This document shows positions 46,190 through 58,689 of a DNA stretch of 64,000 nucleotides, piece after piece. The notes under the pieces were generated by a model, which worked only from the letters and a program-made list of their open reading frames with translations, was not told where the DNA came from and searched no databases. Where the stretch lies: positions 593,501 to 657,500 of the forward strand of contig JAAOOA010000097.1 in the NCBI GenBank assembly GCA_012861695.1, in the 5' to 3' direction. A program made the translations under genes and the position numbers. This DNA comes from Trematomus loennbergii (taxonomy: Eukaryota; Chordata; Actinopteri; Perciformes; Nototheniidae). Each line of letters begins with the position of its first letter. Position 1 is the stretch's first letter.

Positions 46190-46985
46190 ATAAAGATTAA
46201 GAACAAATTAACATTAAATTTAAGCAAAACAAATATTATGCTATTTGGAAAACATAAAACAAATCCTCAGGTGCAATTAATACTAGATAACATAAACATA
46301 GAAAGAGTATATGAAATGAAGTTCCTTGGTGTGGTTTGAGAGCACAAGATCAGCTGGAAACCTCATATCAATCATGTAAAAGCTAAACTGGCTAAGACTA
46401 TCGCAATATTGGGGAAAGCAAGACACATTCTGGACTACAACTCATTATGCTCTGTATAATACACTCATATTGCCATGTCTGAGTTACTGTGTGGAGATTT
46501 GGGGAAACACTTACAAAACCAACCTACAGCCGTTATGCACATTACAAAAAAGGGCTATAAGAATAATCAATAATGTTGGATATCTTGAACACACTCATTC
46601 ATTATTCTTGAAGTCACACACACTGAAGTTTACTGATCTGGTTACATTTAAAACGGCACAAATCATGTACAGAGCAAGACATAATCTACTTCCTAGGAAA
46701 TTACAAACATTGTTCATAGACAGAGAGGGCGGGTATAATTTGAGAGGAAATCTACATTTGAAACAACTCAAGGTCAGAACAACTGTGAGAAGTATGAGTA
46801 GAACAATCTGTGGGGTGATTTGATGGAACGGTTTGGAGCAGGAGTTAAAACAAAGCACAAATATAATTCACTTTAAAAGGATGTACAGAAACACTTTCTT
46901 GGAAAACTATGAGAATGATTTAAGGTGATTGAAGATGAGAAATGATTGTAAATGTATGTATAAATGTAAATATGTAAGTAGGAAT
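46190..46985 (+). pseudogene. L2-like LINE reverse transcriptase fragment (unit 2)
   Basis: Ortholog of 29765-30560. The open part 46470-46823 encodes the same C-terminal region (YCVEIWGNTYKTNLQPLC, then FKTAQIMYRARHNLLP) and the same two upstream stops are present. It differs from unit 1 by a few substitutions only. Confidence 0.85.
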
Positions 46986-48190
46986 AACTTGCAGAAATGA
47001 TTTAAAGGATAATCATTGATCAGCGGTAAGTAAGGGGTGGGAATTAATAAGCATTTGCTTCCTCCCGCTCCCTTTCGGACACATATGATTTATTATTATT
47101 ATTATTATGAATATTGATAAATACTGTATTCTAACAATACGGTATTCTGCTTTTCACATTTGTTATTTTTTATTTGTTTTTTTAATCTGTTCGAAATAAA
47201 GATGGAAATTAAATGAAGTCGTTAATTCATGAGAAAAGCACTCGGATAGAAAGTCAGAAACATTTGAAATATTTGTTTAAAATAAATGTAAATAAAATGT
47301 CCAAAGAAAGTATTCAGAGTAATTCTTATTACAGTTTTATAATTGTTTTATATATTTCACAAATGACCTGCTTTGACTGCAGCTTGAGAAACTTCTGGAT
47401 TCAGTCTGAAAGCATCCTTTTTAACTTTAAACATGATCTTTAATAATGTTGTAGTTTAGTTTAACTCTGAGAGGTGGACTGGCTGGACTCCTCACTGGGA
47501 CTCTGGTTCTGGAGCAGCTTGCAGGGTCCAGGAGTTCTTGGAGAGAAGGAGCGCTTCCTGCCGCAGGACTCGGGGGATGGGAGTTCCTGAACATGGAGAA
47601 ACAGCTTCAGTTATTATGCTCCAAATATCTGGAACAAAGTCACAGAAAGAATGTGTCTGCAGCTCAGAGAGTCCTGCTGGGAACCCACACATGTTGAGGA
47701 GCCCAAAGTGTGATGAGAGAAATGTACAGTACGGGTCCCCAGCACATAGAAGCTGCCGGATGCTAACCTGCATATGTTGGGAGAGCTTTACAGATCAGGA
47801 GAGTAACCAAGTACATTTACTCAAGCACTGTACTTAAGTACAACTTTGAGATACTTTACCTGAGTATTTCCATTTTATGCTACTTTGTACTTTTACTCCA
47901 CTACATGTATTTAATACCTTTAGTTACTTCACAGATGTGGATGAATGATGTGAAATCTAATCAAGTGTTGAATCAGACTTTAGTTCCACCTGGAGTAAAT
48001 TCACAAGCTACCCTGCAGTATACAAAGTCGCTATTATGAGCCAAGACGGCCTGCTAGTGGGTTGCTTGCGGGTGATAGCACTGCTACAAACAATGTGGTC
48101 GCACCTGTACAACACGGGAATCATGCATCTGCTGATGTAAATGACTGTAGTACATAAACAATAGGATGCGGGTGGTGTCATATAACTCGC

Positions 48191-49560
48191 GTGGCCTACG
48201 AGTGGGGCACAGTGCTGGGGATAAAGCGAGGAGGCTGGTTGTTGATAAACTGTTGGGAATGTGATATTCTGTGCTTACGAGAGACATGGTTACCTAAGCA
48301 AGATCTGGAAAGGCTGAATACACTACATGCACATTTTCATGGAGTTGGAGAGTCAACTACTGATCTCTGTGATAAAATAGCCCATGGCAGGACACCTGGT
48401 GGTGTGGCGATTCTCTGGAACAGTAAATATGATCCTTTGGTTACAGTGGTAAGATTGGACGTCGACTGGGCCATTGGTATAGAGATCAAGTATGAAAATA
48501 GGTCATTTATTATCTTAAATATTTACACACCTTATGAATCGTATGAAAATGAAGATGAATATCTCAATAGATGGCATTTGTTAACGCATTCATTAAGGAT
48601 AATGCCACAACTTGTGTGTATGTAGTGGGGGACTTGAATGCTGACATTTCAGATGATAAATCTCTGTTTGGCAAACGATAATAATCTCATACTGTCAAGT
48701 AAATCTCTACTACCTGAGAAAAGCTTTACATATATTAGTGAAGCATGGGTCTTACTGCTCTAAAGCTGACCATGATTTGGTGAATGTTACATCGATGATA
48801 CCGTTAGTTATTCTCTCCAAGGGCCTCGTCACATCACTCTTATCAAGAAATCACAATGGAATATCAACCATATATACCCTGCAAAGGAGGGGGCCGAGTT
48901 ACGAGCGTCGTGTTACCATGCTGTTACCATGCCACGGCAACCTCTCATTCCCTGATAGGTCAGCTCCTCCGTCCTAATGTTCTGTCCAGCTCACAGACAC
49001 TTTGGGGAAGGTGAAGCTGGTTTCAGCATAGCCTCACTACTAACTAGATCACTCTGATGTATTCCCGTTTGAGAAGATTACACAACAATGGCAAAGTAAC
49101 AGAAAGTTAAAGAGTGAGTACAACATCATGCGCACTTCCTGCCTCTCTGCAGTGCAAACAATGGGCCGGTTTCAAGTCTCAATCTGGCAACGTCAGGTCT
49201 GTTGTCCGTTCTAGGAAACCAGAAGAGGGGTCAGGGAGGTAAGGGTCATTGTTGCTGAGAGAATAAGAGGGGAAGTGGCCGGTCATGGTTTTAATGGGGG
49301 GCTGACAGATGTTTTGGTCACATATCATGGCTTGATCACTGTATATGCACAGCTGATGCACACGCTTCTCTGGACAACATTGACATTTGTTATGAGTTGG
49401 CCACTACAGATCATATTCCTTTTGTATTGACCCTAAATGTTGAAAATATTCCGGTGCTATCTGTTGAGGACAATACAACGTACACAGGGAGGCTGGATTG
49501 GTCAAAGTTAAGTGAGAAGGATATTAAACACTATACCTCACTCACTGACTAATCATTAGA
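48191..49560 (+). pseudogene. LINE endonuclease region
   Basis: The frame 48191-48625 encodes CDILCLRETWLPKQDLERL, then GGVAILWNSKYDPLV and IILNIYTPYESYENED. After a stop, VVGDLNADI and KADHDLV follow in other frames. Near 49380-49440, DNIDICYELATTDHIPFVLT carries the terminal DH motif of apurinic endonucleases. The domain nicks target DNA to prime reverse transcription. Multiple frame breaks make it inactive, and bases 48880-49330 look unrelated to the endonuclease. Confidence 0.75.
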
Positions 49561-49740
49561 CTTGGTTGTAATTCCAAGAGAAGCAATGCTGTGTAGTGAC
49601 ACCAACTGTAAAAATGCACAGCATGGTAGTGATCTATGTTTTACATATGATCTTATTATTAATGTGTTAAATGCCTCAAGTAAGGGTTTTACAACAAGAA
49701 GAAAAAGGAGCATAGTATAAAACCTGGATGGAATGAACAT

Positions 49741-50074
49741 GTGACTGAGCTACACACTGCTGCTAGAGATGCTTTTAAATTGTGGGCAGAATCTGGTAGG
49801 CCGAGACAGGGGTCTTTGTTTGAACATAAACAGGCCACTAATGCCAAGTATAAGTATGCTGTCCGCTTCATTAAAAAAAACGAGGACACATTGAGGGCTG
49901 ACTCACTTGCCAGAAAGCTGCACAACAATAGTTGCTATGATTTCTGGAAAGAGGTCAAAGTCATAAACAGCTGTAAGACTCCTTACCGTCTTCTATTGAA
50001 GGAGTGTGTGGGTCAGACAACATTGCTGAACTGTGGCGACAACACTATCATGAGTTGTTCAACTGTGTTAAGAG
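49741..50074 (+). pseudogene. LINE linker between endonuclease and reverse transcriptase
   Basis: Encodes ELHTAARDAFKLWAESGRPR, then KYAVRFIKKNEDTLRADSLA and FWKEVKVINSCKTPYRLL, the usual linker of this LINE type. It ends at the hAT insertion; the reading frame continues on the other side (50866 onward). Confidence 0.75.
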
Positions 50075-50865
50075 TAGGGATGCTCCGATCGATCGGTCAC
50101 CGATCGAGATCTGCCGATACTCACTCTTACGGATCGATCGGTGCTCTCTAAACATGCCGATCGCGAGGGCCGATCGCATGACGTAAAATACATGACACTT
50201 TTCTCGTGCGCGGCAAAACAAGCTCGCCAAAATGGCTTCACCAGTCTGGCATTATTTTAAGGTGTCCGAAAAAGACAGTAAAATAGCGGTATGCAACGTG
50301 TGTGTGAAGCAGAAATCCTGCAGCTCCACCGCTGTGACGGAGCGGTGAGCGGAGCGGTGAGCGGAGCGAAACACACAAGAGTTAGACCTAACACACTTAG
50401 CTATTTTATCTACCTCTGGAACAAGCTAAACTAGTTATAAATATGTTTATTCTTCACTGTCGGCCTCACACATTACTGGATCAGCGAGCTGCATGAGACG
50501 ATACTGACGGGCTGTCAGGAGAGGGAGAGCGGGGGAGAGAGAGGGGGAGAGAGAGAGGGAGAGAGAGGAAAAGAGAGCGCTTGCTCATTTCTCCCGTGTT
50601 ATTATCCAAAGTGAATGTAAACTTGAATAATATACATAATTTGAATGTAATAATTAAGTTGATTGTTGTTTGTGGAAGCTCCAGTGAATGAGCCCCATTA
50701 ACTGAGTTTTAAACATCACTTTAAATGGAAGATTTAAAGTGATGTTTAAATCTTCCATTTAGGCCCCGCCCACTCGATCGGATCGGCGATCGGTATCGGC
50801 AGATACTGATTCTGGCGATCGGCGATCGGCGATCGGCCCCAAAATTGGCGATCGGAGCATCCCTA
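50075..50865 (+). mobile_element. BED-finger hAT, internally deleted, nested in the LINE
   Basis: Ends TAGGGATGCTCCGATCG and CGATCGGAGCATCCCTA are flanked by a perfect 8-bp duplication GTTAAGAG (50067-50074 and 50866-50873). Many CGATCGG repeats lie at both ends. A palindrome (TAAACATCACTTTAAAT and its complement) lies at about 50710-50750. Confidence 0.93.
50232..50348 (+). pseudogene. Truncated BED zinc-finger start of a hAT transposase
   Basis: A 38-codon frame starting ATG 50232 reads MASPVWHYFKVSEKDSKIAV then CNVC, matching the start of BED zinc fingers (W..F, then CxxC). It stops at 50346-50348 before the paired histidines. BED fingers bind transposon ends. The remaining transposase is absent, so the element is a deletion derivative. 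The frame is too short to be listed by most gene finders. Confidence 0.75.
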
Positions 50866-52314
50866 GTTAAGAGTGATGCATTTGTGGTTGAAAAGGTTGA
50901 CTCCACTGAAAACGTTACAGTCAGATCAGAGGAAGTCTTCAACACTATAATGAATCTAGAAAATAACAAAGCTTGTGGCCCGGATCTCATCTCAGCTGAA
51001 CACTTCAAATATGCCAGTCTTAAGCTTGCTCCTCTTCTTGCTCTGTGTCTTACTGGTTCCTTAATCATGGTGTATTACCAGATTCCATGTTATCTGTGCT
51101 ACTTGTGCCAGTCATCAAGGATAAAGCTGGAAGGTGAATGGCATTGATAATTACAGACCCATTGCTTTAGCTAGCATTCTCTCCAAAGTGTTGGAGAGAA
51201 TTCTGTTGGATAGGCTGGAAAGGTATATTACCACAGCTGACAACCAGTTTGGTTTGAAAAGAAAACACGGCACAGATATGTGTTTTTGCTTTAAAAGACA
51301 TTATAACAAAATATAGAAGCCATAATTCCACCATGTTTCTGTGTTGTATTGATGCTTCCAGGGCATTTGATAGACTGAATCATTTCAAATGATTTGACAA
51401 AATGTGCCAGAGAGGGTACCCAAGTACATAATAAGGATCTTAGCCTTCTGGTATGCACATCAGACTATGCAGGTGAAGTGGGGCAATACTGTGTCTGAAC
51501 ATTTTGATGTTGGTAATGGGGTCAAGCAAGGTGGGATTTGATCTCCTTTGTTGTTTAATCTGTACATGGATGATCTGTCTAGGAAACTGAACTTGTGTGA
51601 AACTGGCTGTGTCATCGGTGCTACTGTTGTCAACCACCTTATGTATGCAGATGATGTAATCATCTTTTCCCCGTACAGTGCTGGCTTACAACAGCTTCTG
51701 AGGATTTGTTCCCAGTATGGCATGATTTTAATATTAAGTATAACGCCAAGAAGAGTAGCATCATGATTGTGAGAAGTAAAGAGGATACAAAGGCTGTATT
51801 TCCTAATTGTATTCTCAGTAGCAACATTCTTCTTGTGTGCAGTGAGATGAAGTACCTTGGTCATTATATTTCTGATGATCTTACAGACGACAAAGACATC
51901 CATAGACAACGCTGCAAACTGTATGCCCAGGCAAACATATTAATGCGGACATTTCACAAGTGCTCTGTAGATGTCAAGGTATCACTTTTTAAAGCTTTCT
52001 GTACACCATTGCACACGGCTCAATTGTGGAGTAACTACAAGGCTAGCAGCATGCAAAAACTAAAAGTTGCATACAATGATGCTTTACGGTTGCTGGTGAG
52101 GGTACCGAGATGGCACAGTGCTAGCCAGCTGTTTGGTAACTTGGGGGTACCTACCTGTCAAGCCCTTTTAAGAAAGTTAATGTACAAATTCATGTGTCGC
52201 CTAGAAGACTCTGACAATCATGTTATCTCGACTCTAATTAACCCTGTGAAGAGTTCTACTCGGTTCTCTTCCATGATTTGGAGACATTGGCGCAACAGCC
52301 TCCACAGACAGTGA
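50866..52314 (+). pseudogene. LINE reverse transcriptase
   Basis: Starts with EEVFNTIMNLENNKACGPDL (finger region). It continues IDNYRPIALASILSKVLERI, then after frame breaks FNLYMDDLSRKLNLCETGC and HLMYADDVIIFSPYSAGLQQ with the catalytic YADD. The 3' part 51706-52314 encodes MKYLGHYISDDLTDDKDIHR and VAYNDALRLLVRVPRWHSAS before a stop at 52312-52314. At least three frame changes are visible (about 51110, 51320 and 51750). Confidence 0.85.
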
Positions 52315-52764
52315 GCATGTGTGGTTATTCTGAAATGGACCAATCTGCACAATGACTACTTTTACTGTCGCTACTTTCACTATATTTTGATGATAATACT
52401 TTTCTACTTTCACTTGAGGAACATTTTGAATGCAGGACTTTTACTGAAACAGAGTATTCCTACACTCTGCTTCTACTTGTACTAGAGTACAAGATCTGAG
52501 TACTTCTACTTTTACTCAAGTATATTTTGATGGTAATACTGTAACAGACTGGTTATAATGTTGATGTTTTCATGTGTTTTATTCTTCAGAGTTTATTTAC
52601 ATTTTACAGAGTGTCAGTGAACGCGTCACTGTTTTGATAGACAGTTGTTGTGAAGAGAAACAGCCAAAATGATGAGAGAGAAAAACAAGAGTGTTGTTTT
52701 CCTCTGAGGACATGCTCCATGAAAGAGTTTCATATCTGATGAATGGAGGATATTCAGTACTCAC

Positions 52765-52808
52765 AGTTCTTCTGGATCTTGGCTCTGATCGTCTCATCAT
52801 CTCTGATC
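52765..52808 (-). other. Possible short 3' exon, copy 2
   Basis: Ortholog of 33857-33900, with the same CTACAG acceptor and GTGAGTA donor. Confidence 0.35.
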
Positions 52809-53243
52809 CTGTAGGGATGAACACAATCCAACAGTTATGGATCCAGTTTAAAATAAGTGTTTGTTCTTTGAGTCAGCTTCAGAGTCCTGACTGATCTCAT
52901 GCTTTACATCCCATCATATCTTCTCTGCAAACACTACGACTGACTGCCACAGCTCTCAGCTGCATTACAGGAAGTAACAGTCATTAGTCAAGGAGCTAAA
53001 AACATCCCATCAAAAACAGACTACCTTTTCCACTCTTCTGTCAAATCCCATATGTCTGGTGGAAAGTTGATTACTTACTAAATGTGGCTTTGCATTTTCA
53101 GCTGGCCTTCTATAGTTGATGGAAGAATGAAAGAGCCTGCAGTCAGTGGGTAACATCACTGATCTGTTGTGATTCCCCAGTGAGAGAAACACCTCCCTGT
53201 GTTTCATACAATACTGCTGAACCAGCAGAGACCCCTTACTGAC

Positions 53244-53408
53244 CTGAGGGTCTCCAGTCTGCAGTCTGGACTCTCCAGAAGATCTCTCAGCAGCTCCTCT
53301 GAATCCTGCAGATCGTTGCCTCTCAGGTCCAGATCTCTCAGATGGGGTTGGACTTCAGAGCTGAGGCCAGAGCAGAACAGCTGATCTCTGACAACCTGCA
53401 GCCTCAGT
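53244..53408 (-). pseudogene. NLR copy 2, LRR exon d
   Basis: 165 bp. Compensating indels change the first half ([16 protein letters not shown] replaces [14 protein letters not shown]), after which HLRDLDLRGNDLQDSEELLR returns to the normal frame. Confidence 0.82.
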
Positions 53409-54183
53409 CTGAATAAAGAAAACATGATGAGGATACAAATCTGTTTATAATCCAATCAGATGTTACTCAACAACAACAACAATTATACTCACTTACTTAC
53501 TTTAATAATATCATTGTGTGATTCTTATTTGCTAATGTTTATCTATATTTACTACTTCTCACTCTTCTTAGCTAAGCTTGGGGAAAGTCCTTATGAAGAA
53601 GATGTGTTGCAGTGTTGTTAGTGACTCTCTATGTGCACCAACAGTATGACCTTCACCTCAGATGAACTGAGAACTTCCTGATACGGCCTCCCTAACTCCC
53701 TAACTCCAGAATGCTCCTTCATCCACCAAGCTTCACCCCTCCCTTTCTCCTCTCTCTGTGTTTAAATATGCAACCAAACTCTACTCTTCCTCTTCCTCTC
53801 TGCAGACTGTATGCTCTCTGTGTGACTGACTGAACTTTCTTCAAGAAATAAAATAGCTGAATGCTTTGATTCTTCTCCACATTTGATCATAAATTCCACC
53901 ACAATGTCAAACTAAAATGACTTCAGATGACCTTTATTCAGACGTTATCGTTTACTAAATATTAAATACATAGATTTACTTTTTACAACTAACATCTATT
54001 ACAGTTACTTAAGAAACAGTCAACATGTATGTCTGCAGTTCTTTCTTCTTACTCTTAAAAATGAAATATGAATAAAAGGACATTTACAACTTTATGGATG
54101 TAAGTTATTAATGATATAAATGAGGTTCAATTCAAAGTGAACATGTGAGATCTCCAGCAGTAACAGAGAGTCAGTGAACTGAC

Positions 54184-54348
54184 CTGAGAGTCTCCAGTCT
54201 GCAGTCTGGACTCTCCAGAAGATCTCTCAGCTCCACTCCTGAATCCTGCAGATCGTTCTGACTCAGGTCCAGAACTCTCAGATGGATGTTGGACTTCAGA
54301 GCTGAGACCAGAGCAGAACAGCTGATCTCTGACAAACGCAGTCCCAGT
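54184..54348 (-). pseudogene. NLR copy 2, LRR exon b
   Basis: 165 bp, open, encoding [20 protein letters not shown] then [20 protein letters not shown]. It has lost three codons relative to 174-bp copy-1 exons. Confidence 0.85.
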
Positions 54349-54749
54349 CTGAGTAAAGAAAACATGATGTAATTTAGAAAACAATGTTCCTGTTTGAAAT
54401 AACTCCAGGTTTAATAATCTGTTCAGAGTGAAACAGGGTTTTAATGTCAGAGATGATGCAGAAACAATCCACTGATAATCTGGAACTTTAACTTTGATCA
54501 GATGTTGAACAACTCCTTCATCTCCCTCACAGCTCATCAGTACTGACAGCATCTCCACTGACTCATGGAGCACAGAGTGAGTCTGTGGAAGCTCAAACAC
54601 TCTCCCTCACACATTCACCTTCTCTCTGTTACTCTGATCAATATTCAGTCATTAGCAAACATGGAAAAATAAAATAACATTGTATTTGTTCAAATTCAGA
54701 AAATCATAAACACAAACAGATCAATATGAACTGCAGTCAGTGAACTGAC

Positions 54750-54918
54750 CTGAGAGCCTCCAGTCTGCAGTTTGGACTCTTTAGTCCAGAAATCAGCAGC
54801 TTCACTCCTGAATCATCCAGAGGGTTGTGAGCCAGGTCCAGATCTCTCAGATGAGAGGGGTCAGACTTCAGAGCTGAGGCCACGACTTCACAGTGATCTC
54901 TGAGAGAAGCCAGTAAGT
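54750..54918 (-). pseudogene. NLR copy 2, LRR exon a
   Basis: 169 bp against 183 in copy 1. A deletion near the acceptor breaks the frame, though [14 protein letters not shown] sequence remains. Confidence 0.8.
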
Positions 54919-55723
54919 CTATAATAAAACATATATTACAACATGTGTTAAAAAAGAGGAAACATTATATTAACATCAAGCATTTGATGAAAAAAGATTT
55001 GACATGTTCTGATAGACATTTGCTGTTAGTCCATTTAATATAATATATAATAATATATGATAATAGAGTGTAATGAGTTGTCAGTGTGATCTGATCACAT
55101 GTCTGTGCTCCTGCTGTCACTGACTGTTACCAAAAGAAACAGAAATTAAATGAATCACTTGACAATATTAGAGATGTACATATTTAAATGTTAGTTAATA
55201 TGTGGATGTGAATGATGGATGAAGGATGCTTTGGCTTCTCTGAGCATCTGAACATTTATTGCGCACACAAACACAATTAACAAACCAATAAAGTTTCAAT
55301 ATGTTCAACTTGATACCATCAGATGTTCCCAGTATATCAGCATTAAGACATAACTCTGTTATTGGTGGGAAATGATATAGATCTGATTTTAAACTCTAAC
55401 ACATTGTGAAAAACGTGTTTAATGATAAAGAAACTACTAGAAAGTAATAATAACATGTTTCTGTGATAACTGTAAGTCCTGCTGTGTGGTGTGATCACAT
55501 GCTGAGAAACCTCTAAAGTCCTTCATGTGTTTGACATGTCGCCTCCATCACTCAATATGAAGAGAGGAACGCTTCAGTTTAACTATTATTATAAATAAAT
55601 AGAAGAACAGTGTTGGTTTATTTTGCTCTCAGTATTTAAACAGCAGAAATGTTATAGTGTTTATTTGAATAATTAAACTCCTGATCCACATTAGTTTATA
55701 AAGTTAATCACATCTGGACTTAC

Positions 55724-57517
55724 TTGAACTTCCTGCAGTTCCTCACAGCTGGAATCAGTCTTGTCGTCCCTCAGTGATGTGTTGTACTTGATCAGGTCCA
55801 ACTCATCCAGAACCTCCTCTGACATCTGCAGCATGTAGGCCAGAGCAGAGCAGTGGATCAGAGAGTTCCTTCTCTGATCTGTTCTCTGACTTCAGGAACT
55901 CTGTGATCTCCTGATGTACTGAGTGGTCCTTCATCTCTGTCAGACAGTGGAAGATGTTGATGCTCCTGTCAGGAGAGATCATCACTGCTCATCTCCTTCA
56001 GGTTGCTGATGGCTCTCTGGATGGTTTCTGGTCTGTTGTCTGTGCGACCCAGCAGGCCTCCTAACAGTCTCTGGTTGGACTCCAGAGAGAGGCCGTGGAG
56101 AAAGCGGACAAACAGGTCCAGGTGGCCATTTTTACTTCTGAGGGATTTCTCCATGGCTCCCTTCAGGAAGTCAGCAGGGATGGGTAATCCTGATCTCTGC
56201 TGTTGTTATAGTCTCTCTGCAGGAAGTCCTTCAGTACCTCTGTGTCTCTGTTGGTGTAACAGTGCAACATGTAGACTGCAGCCAGAAACTCCTGAATGCT
56301 CAGATGAACAAAGCAGTAGACTGTTTTCTGAAGATCACTCTCTCTCTTTTGAAGATCTGTGTACAAACTCCTGAGTGCACCAAGGCCTCGGTGACATCAA
56401 GACCACAGCGCTGCAGGTCTTCTTGGTAGAACATGATGTCTCCTTTCTCCAGATGTTCAAACGCCAGCCTCCCCAGCTTCAGAAGAACCTCCCTGTCAGC
56501 CTCCGTCAGCTGCTGTGGACTCGTCTCATGTCCCTCTTCATACTTCTGCTTCTTCCTCTTGGTCTGGACCAGCAGGAAGTGTGAGTACATGTCAGTGAGG
56601 GTCTGGGGCAGCTCTCCTCTCTGGTCTGTAGTCAACATGTGGTCCAGAACTGCAGCAGTGATCCAGCAGAAGACTGGGATCAGACACATGATGTGGAGGC
56701 TCCTGGAGCTCTTGATGTGAGAGATGATTCTGCTGGACAGGTCTTCATCACTCCATCTCCTCCTGAAGTACTCCTCCTTCTGGGCGTCAGTGAAGCCTCG
56801 TACTTCTGTTACCCTGTCCACACACTCAGGAGGGATCTGATTGGCCGCTGCAGGTCTGGAAGTTATCCAGACGAGAGCCGAGGGAAGCAGCTTCCCCCTG
56901 ATGAGGTTTGTCAGCAGCACGTTGACTGAGGACTGCTGAGACATCAGACACAACCTCATTGTTTCTGAAGTCCAGAGAAAGTCTGCTTTCATCCAGGCCG
57001 TCAAAGATGAGCAGCACTTTGCAGACAGCCAGCTGCTCTGCTGTGACCTTCTGTAAGGTTGGATGGAAAACATGGAGCAGCCTGAGAAGACTGTACTGCT
57101 CACCTTTGATCAGGTTCAGCTCCCTGAAGGAGAGCGGGATCACCAGACTGACATCTTGGTTTCCCAAACCCTCGGCCCAGTCCAGAGTGAACTTCTGCAC
57201 TGAGAAGGTTTTTCCAACTCCAGCGACTCCGTTGGTCAGGACCGCTCTGATGAGAGTCTGTTGGTCAGGTAAGGCTTTAAAGATGTCCTGGCACTTGATT
57301 GGAGTGTCATGGAGGGGCTTCTTCTTGGAAGCTGTCTCCAGCTGCCTCACCTCATGTTGGGTATTAACCTCTTCACTCTGGCCTTGTGTGATGTAGAGCT
57401 CAGTGAAGATCCTGTTGAGGAGGGTTTCACTTTGATCAGTTCCTTCAGTCACACGTTCACATCTCCTCCTCAGACTGAGCCTATGTTCATCTAAAACCTC
57501 CTGCAGACCACTATCTG
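55724..57517 (-). pseudogene. NLR copy 2, FISNA-NACHT exon
   Basis: FISNA, Walker A GVAGVGKTF and Walker [12 protein letters not shown] lie in one open frame (57452-56826). Two bases are missing at about 56940, shifting the rest. The NACHT C-terminal half ([14 protein letters not shown] to [12 protein letters not shown]) is in the next frame and ends after the shared frameshift near 56330. [18 protein letters not shown] lies in the third. Towards the 3' end, MEKSLRSKNGHLDLFVRFLH and NRPETIQRAISNLKEM are preserved here although lost in copy 1. Confidence 0.9.
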
Positions 57518-57709
57518 CTGAAGAGAAGGAAACATGAGAGAATGAGGGAAATGCTCTGAGAATCTAATTATAACAATAAAACAACAACAAACAGACTGAG
57601 TTTAAATGTTTTATAAACAGCTTACTGTCTATGCTCTACAACAGTATACCTGTTCAAACACAAATGAACCAGGAAGAGGAATAAGACGCTGCAGTGTTCG
57701 GCCTCTTAC

Positions 57710-57942
57710 CTCGTACAGAGCTGGTCTGACTGGCTGTCTGCAGTCCAGCTCTGGTTCTGGATCTTTCTCCACACTGGGGACAGGAGGGGTCTCCTGATGG
57801 AGGTCTCTGCTCCCAGTATGAGGTGATGCACTGTCTGCAGAACCAGTGTCCACAGCTGGTAGAGACTGGATCCTTCAGGACGTCCTGACACAGAGCACAG
57901 CTGGACACTGCTCCTCCACAGGAACACCACTCTTCCTCTTCC
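57710..57942 (-). pseudogene. NLR copy 2, RING-finger exon
   Basis: Same 233-bp exon as copy 1, with all C3HC4 ligands (CALC, CGHWFCRQC, CPQC), joining in frame to the 58506-58607 exon when the CACAGAG acceptor is used. Donor GTAAGAG at 57709. Confidence 0.88.
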
Positions 57943-58505
57943 CTCTGTGGAGATGAACACATCCTTTACAGCACGTCACATTAGTGGAGCTGATTCTCAC
58001 CAATGGGCAGAGCGTCACAAACGTCACTCTCAAGATGAAATGTGTCACGCTGCACGAATACGCAGGTGACATGAATTTCACCTCTTCACTTTCTTGGTGT
58101 CTCCAGGCACGGATCTGGGTCTTTGCATTGACTCTACATGTAATCACACAAAGCTCTGTTATATCTGCTAATGCTAAACACAACCAGCTCACCAGGTTAT
58201 CACTATCATTAATAAACATCTTTAAAATACATATCATAAACATGCCCAAGTAGTAAATAATGTTTTGGACGATATATTTAGTTTTTAGTGAGTATTTATC
58301 AATATCTTTGCCATTTAAAACCTTTTGATGCCACTGATACAAATGATGCATATTGAAATATCCTCAAATAATGTTAGCTTGCTGTACTCTGCTGCCTTTG
58401 TTCTGTACTATACTGCACACATGATATTATTAAAGAACAGTTTAATATATTAGATGATATAAGAACTGGATCCTCTTCAGGTCAGGTTACAGCAGAAACT
58501 CTTAC

Positions 58506-58607
58506 TTTGTGTCTGAGGGTCCAGGTTCATTACTGAAGTTTAGAGGATCTTTAGACCAGTCACTCTTCAGAGACAGACAGCTGGGGACTGGAGACTCTGC
58601 TCTCTGT
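58506..58607 (-). pseudogene. NLR copy 2, second N-terminal repeat exon
   Basis: 102 bp with acceptor TTTCCACAG and donor GTAAGA. In phase 2 it encodes RAESPVPSCLSLKSDWSKDP then LNFSNEPGPSDTK, a variant of the MSG exon lacking a start codon. Fish NLRC3-like genes carry variable numbers of such exons. Copy 1 has none at this position. Confidence 0.82.
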
Positions 58608-58689
58608 CTGTGGAAACAACACATGTTTTAAACATCATTAGTTCATTCAGAGAGCACATTTTGACTTCTGTCTGTATGTAGATTATTTA

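Larger units (their letters stand above)
48030..52324 (+). mobile_element. LINE (endonuclease plus reverse transcriptase), unit-2 specific
   Basis: It replaces about 70 bp of the ACTTGAGTA-rich repeat that unit 1 retains after TACAAAGTC (33429 onward). It encodes an APE-type endonuclease followed by reverse transcriptase on the plus strand, both broken by stops and frameshifts. A BED-finger hAT is inserted at 50075-50865. No poly(A) tail or clear target duplication was seen. Clade not assigned. Confidence 0.85.
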
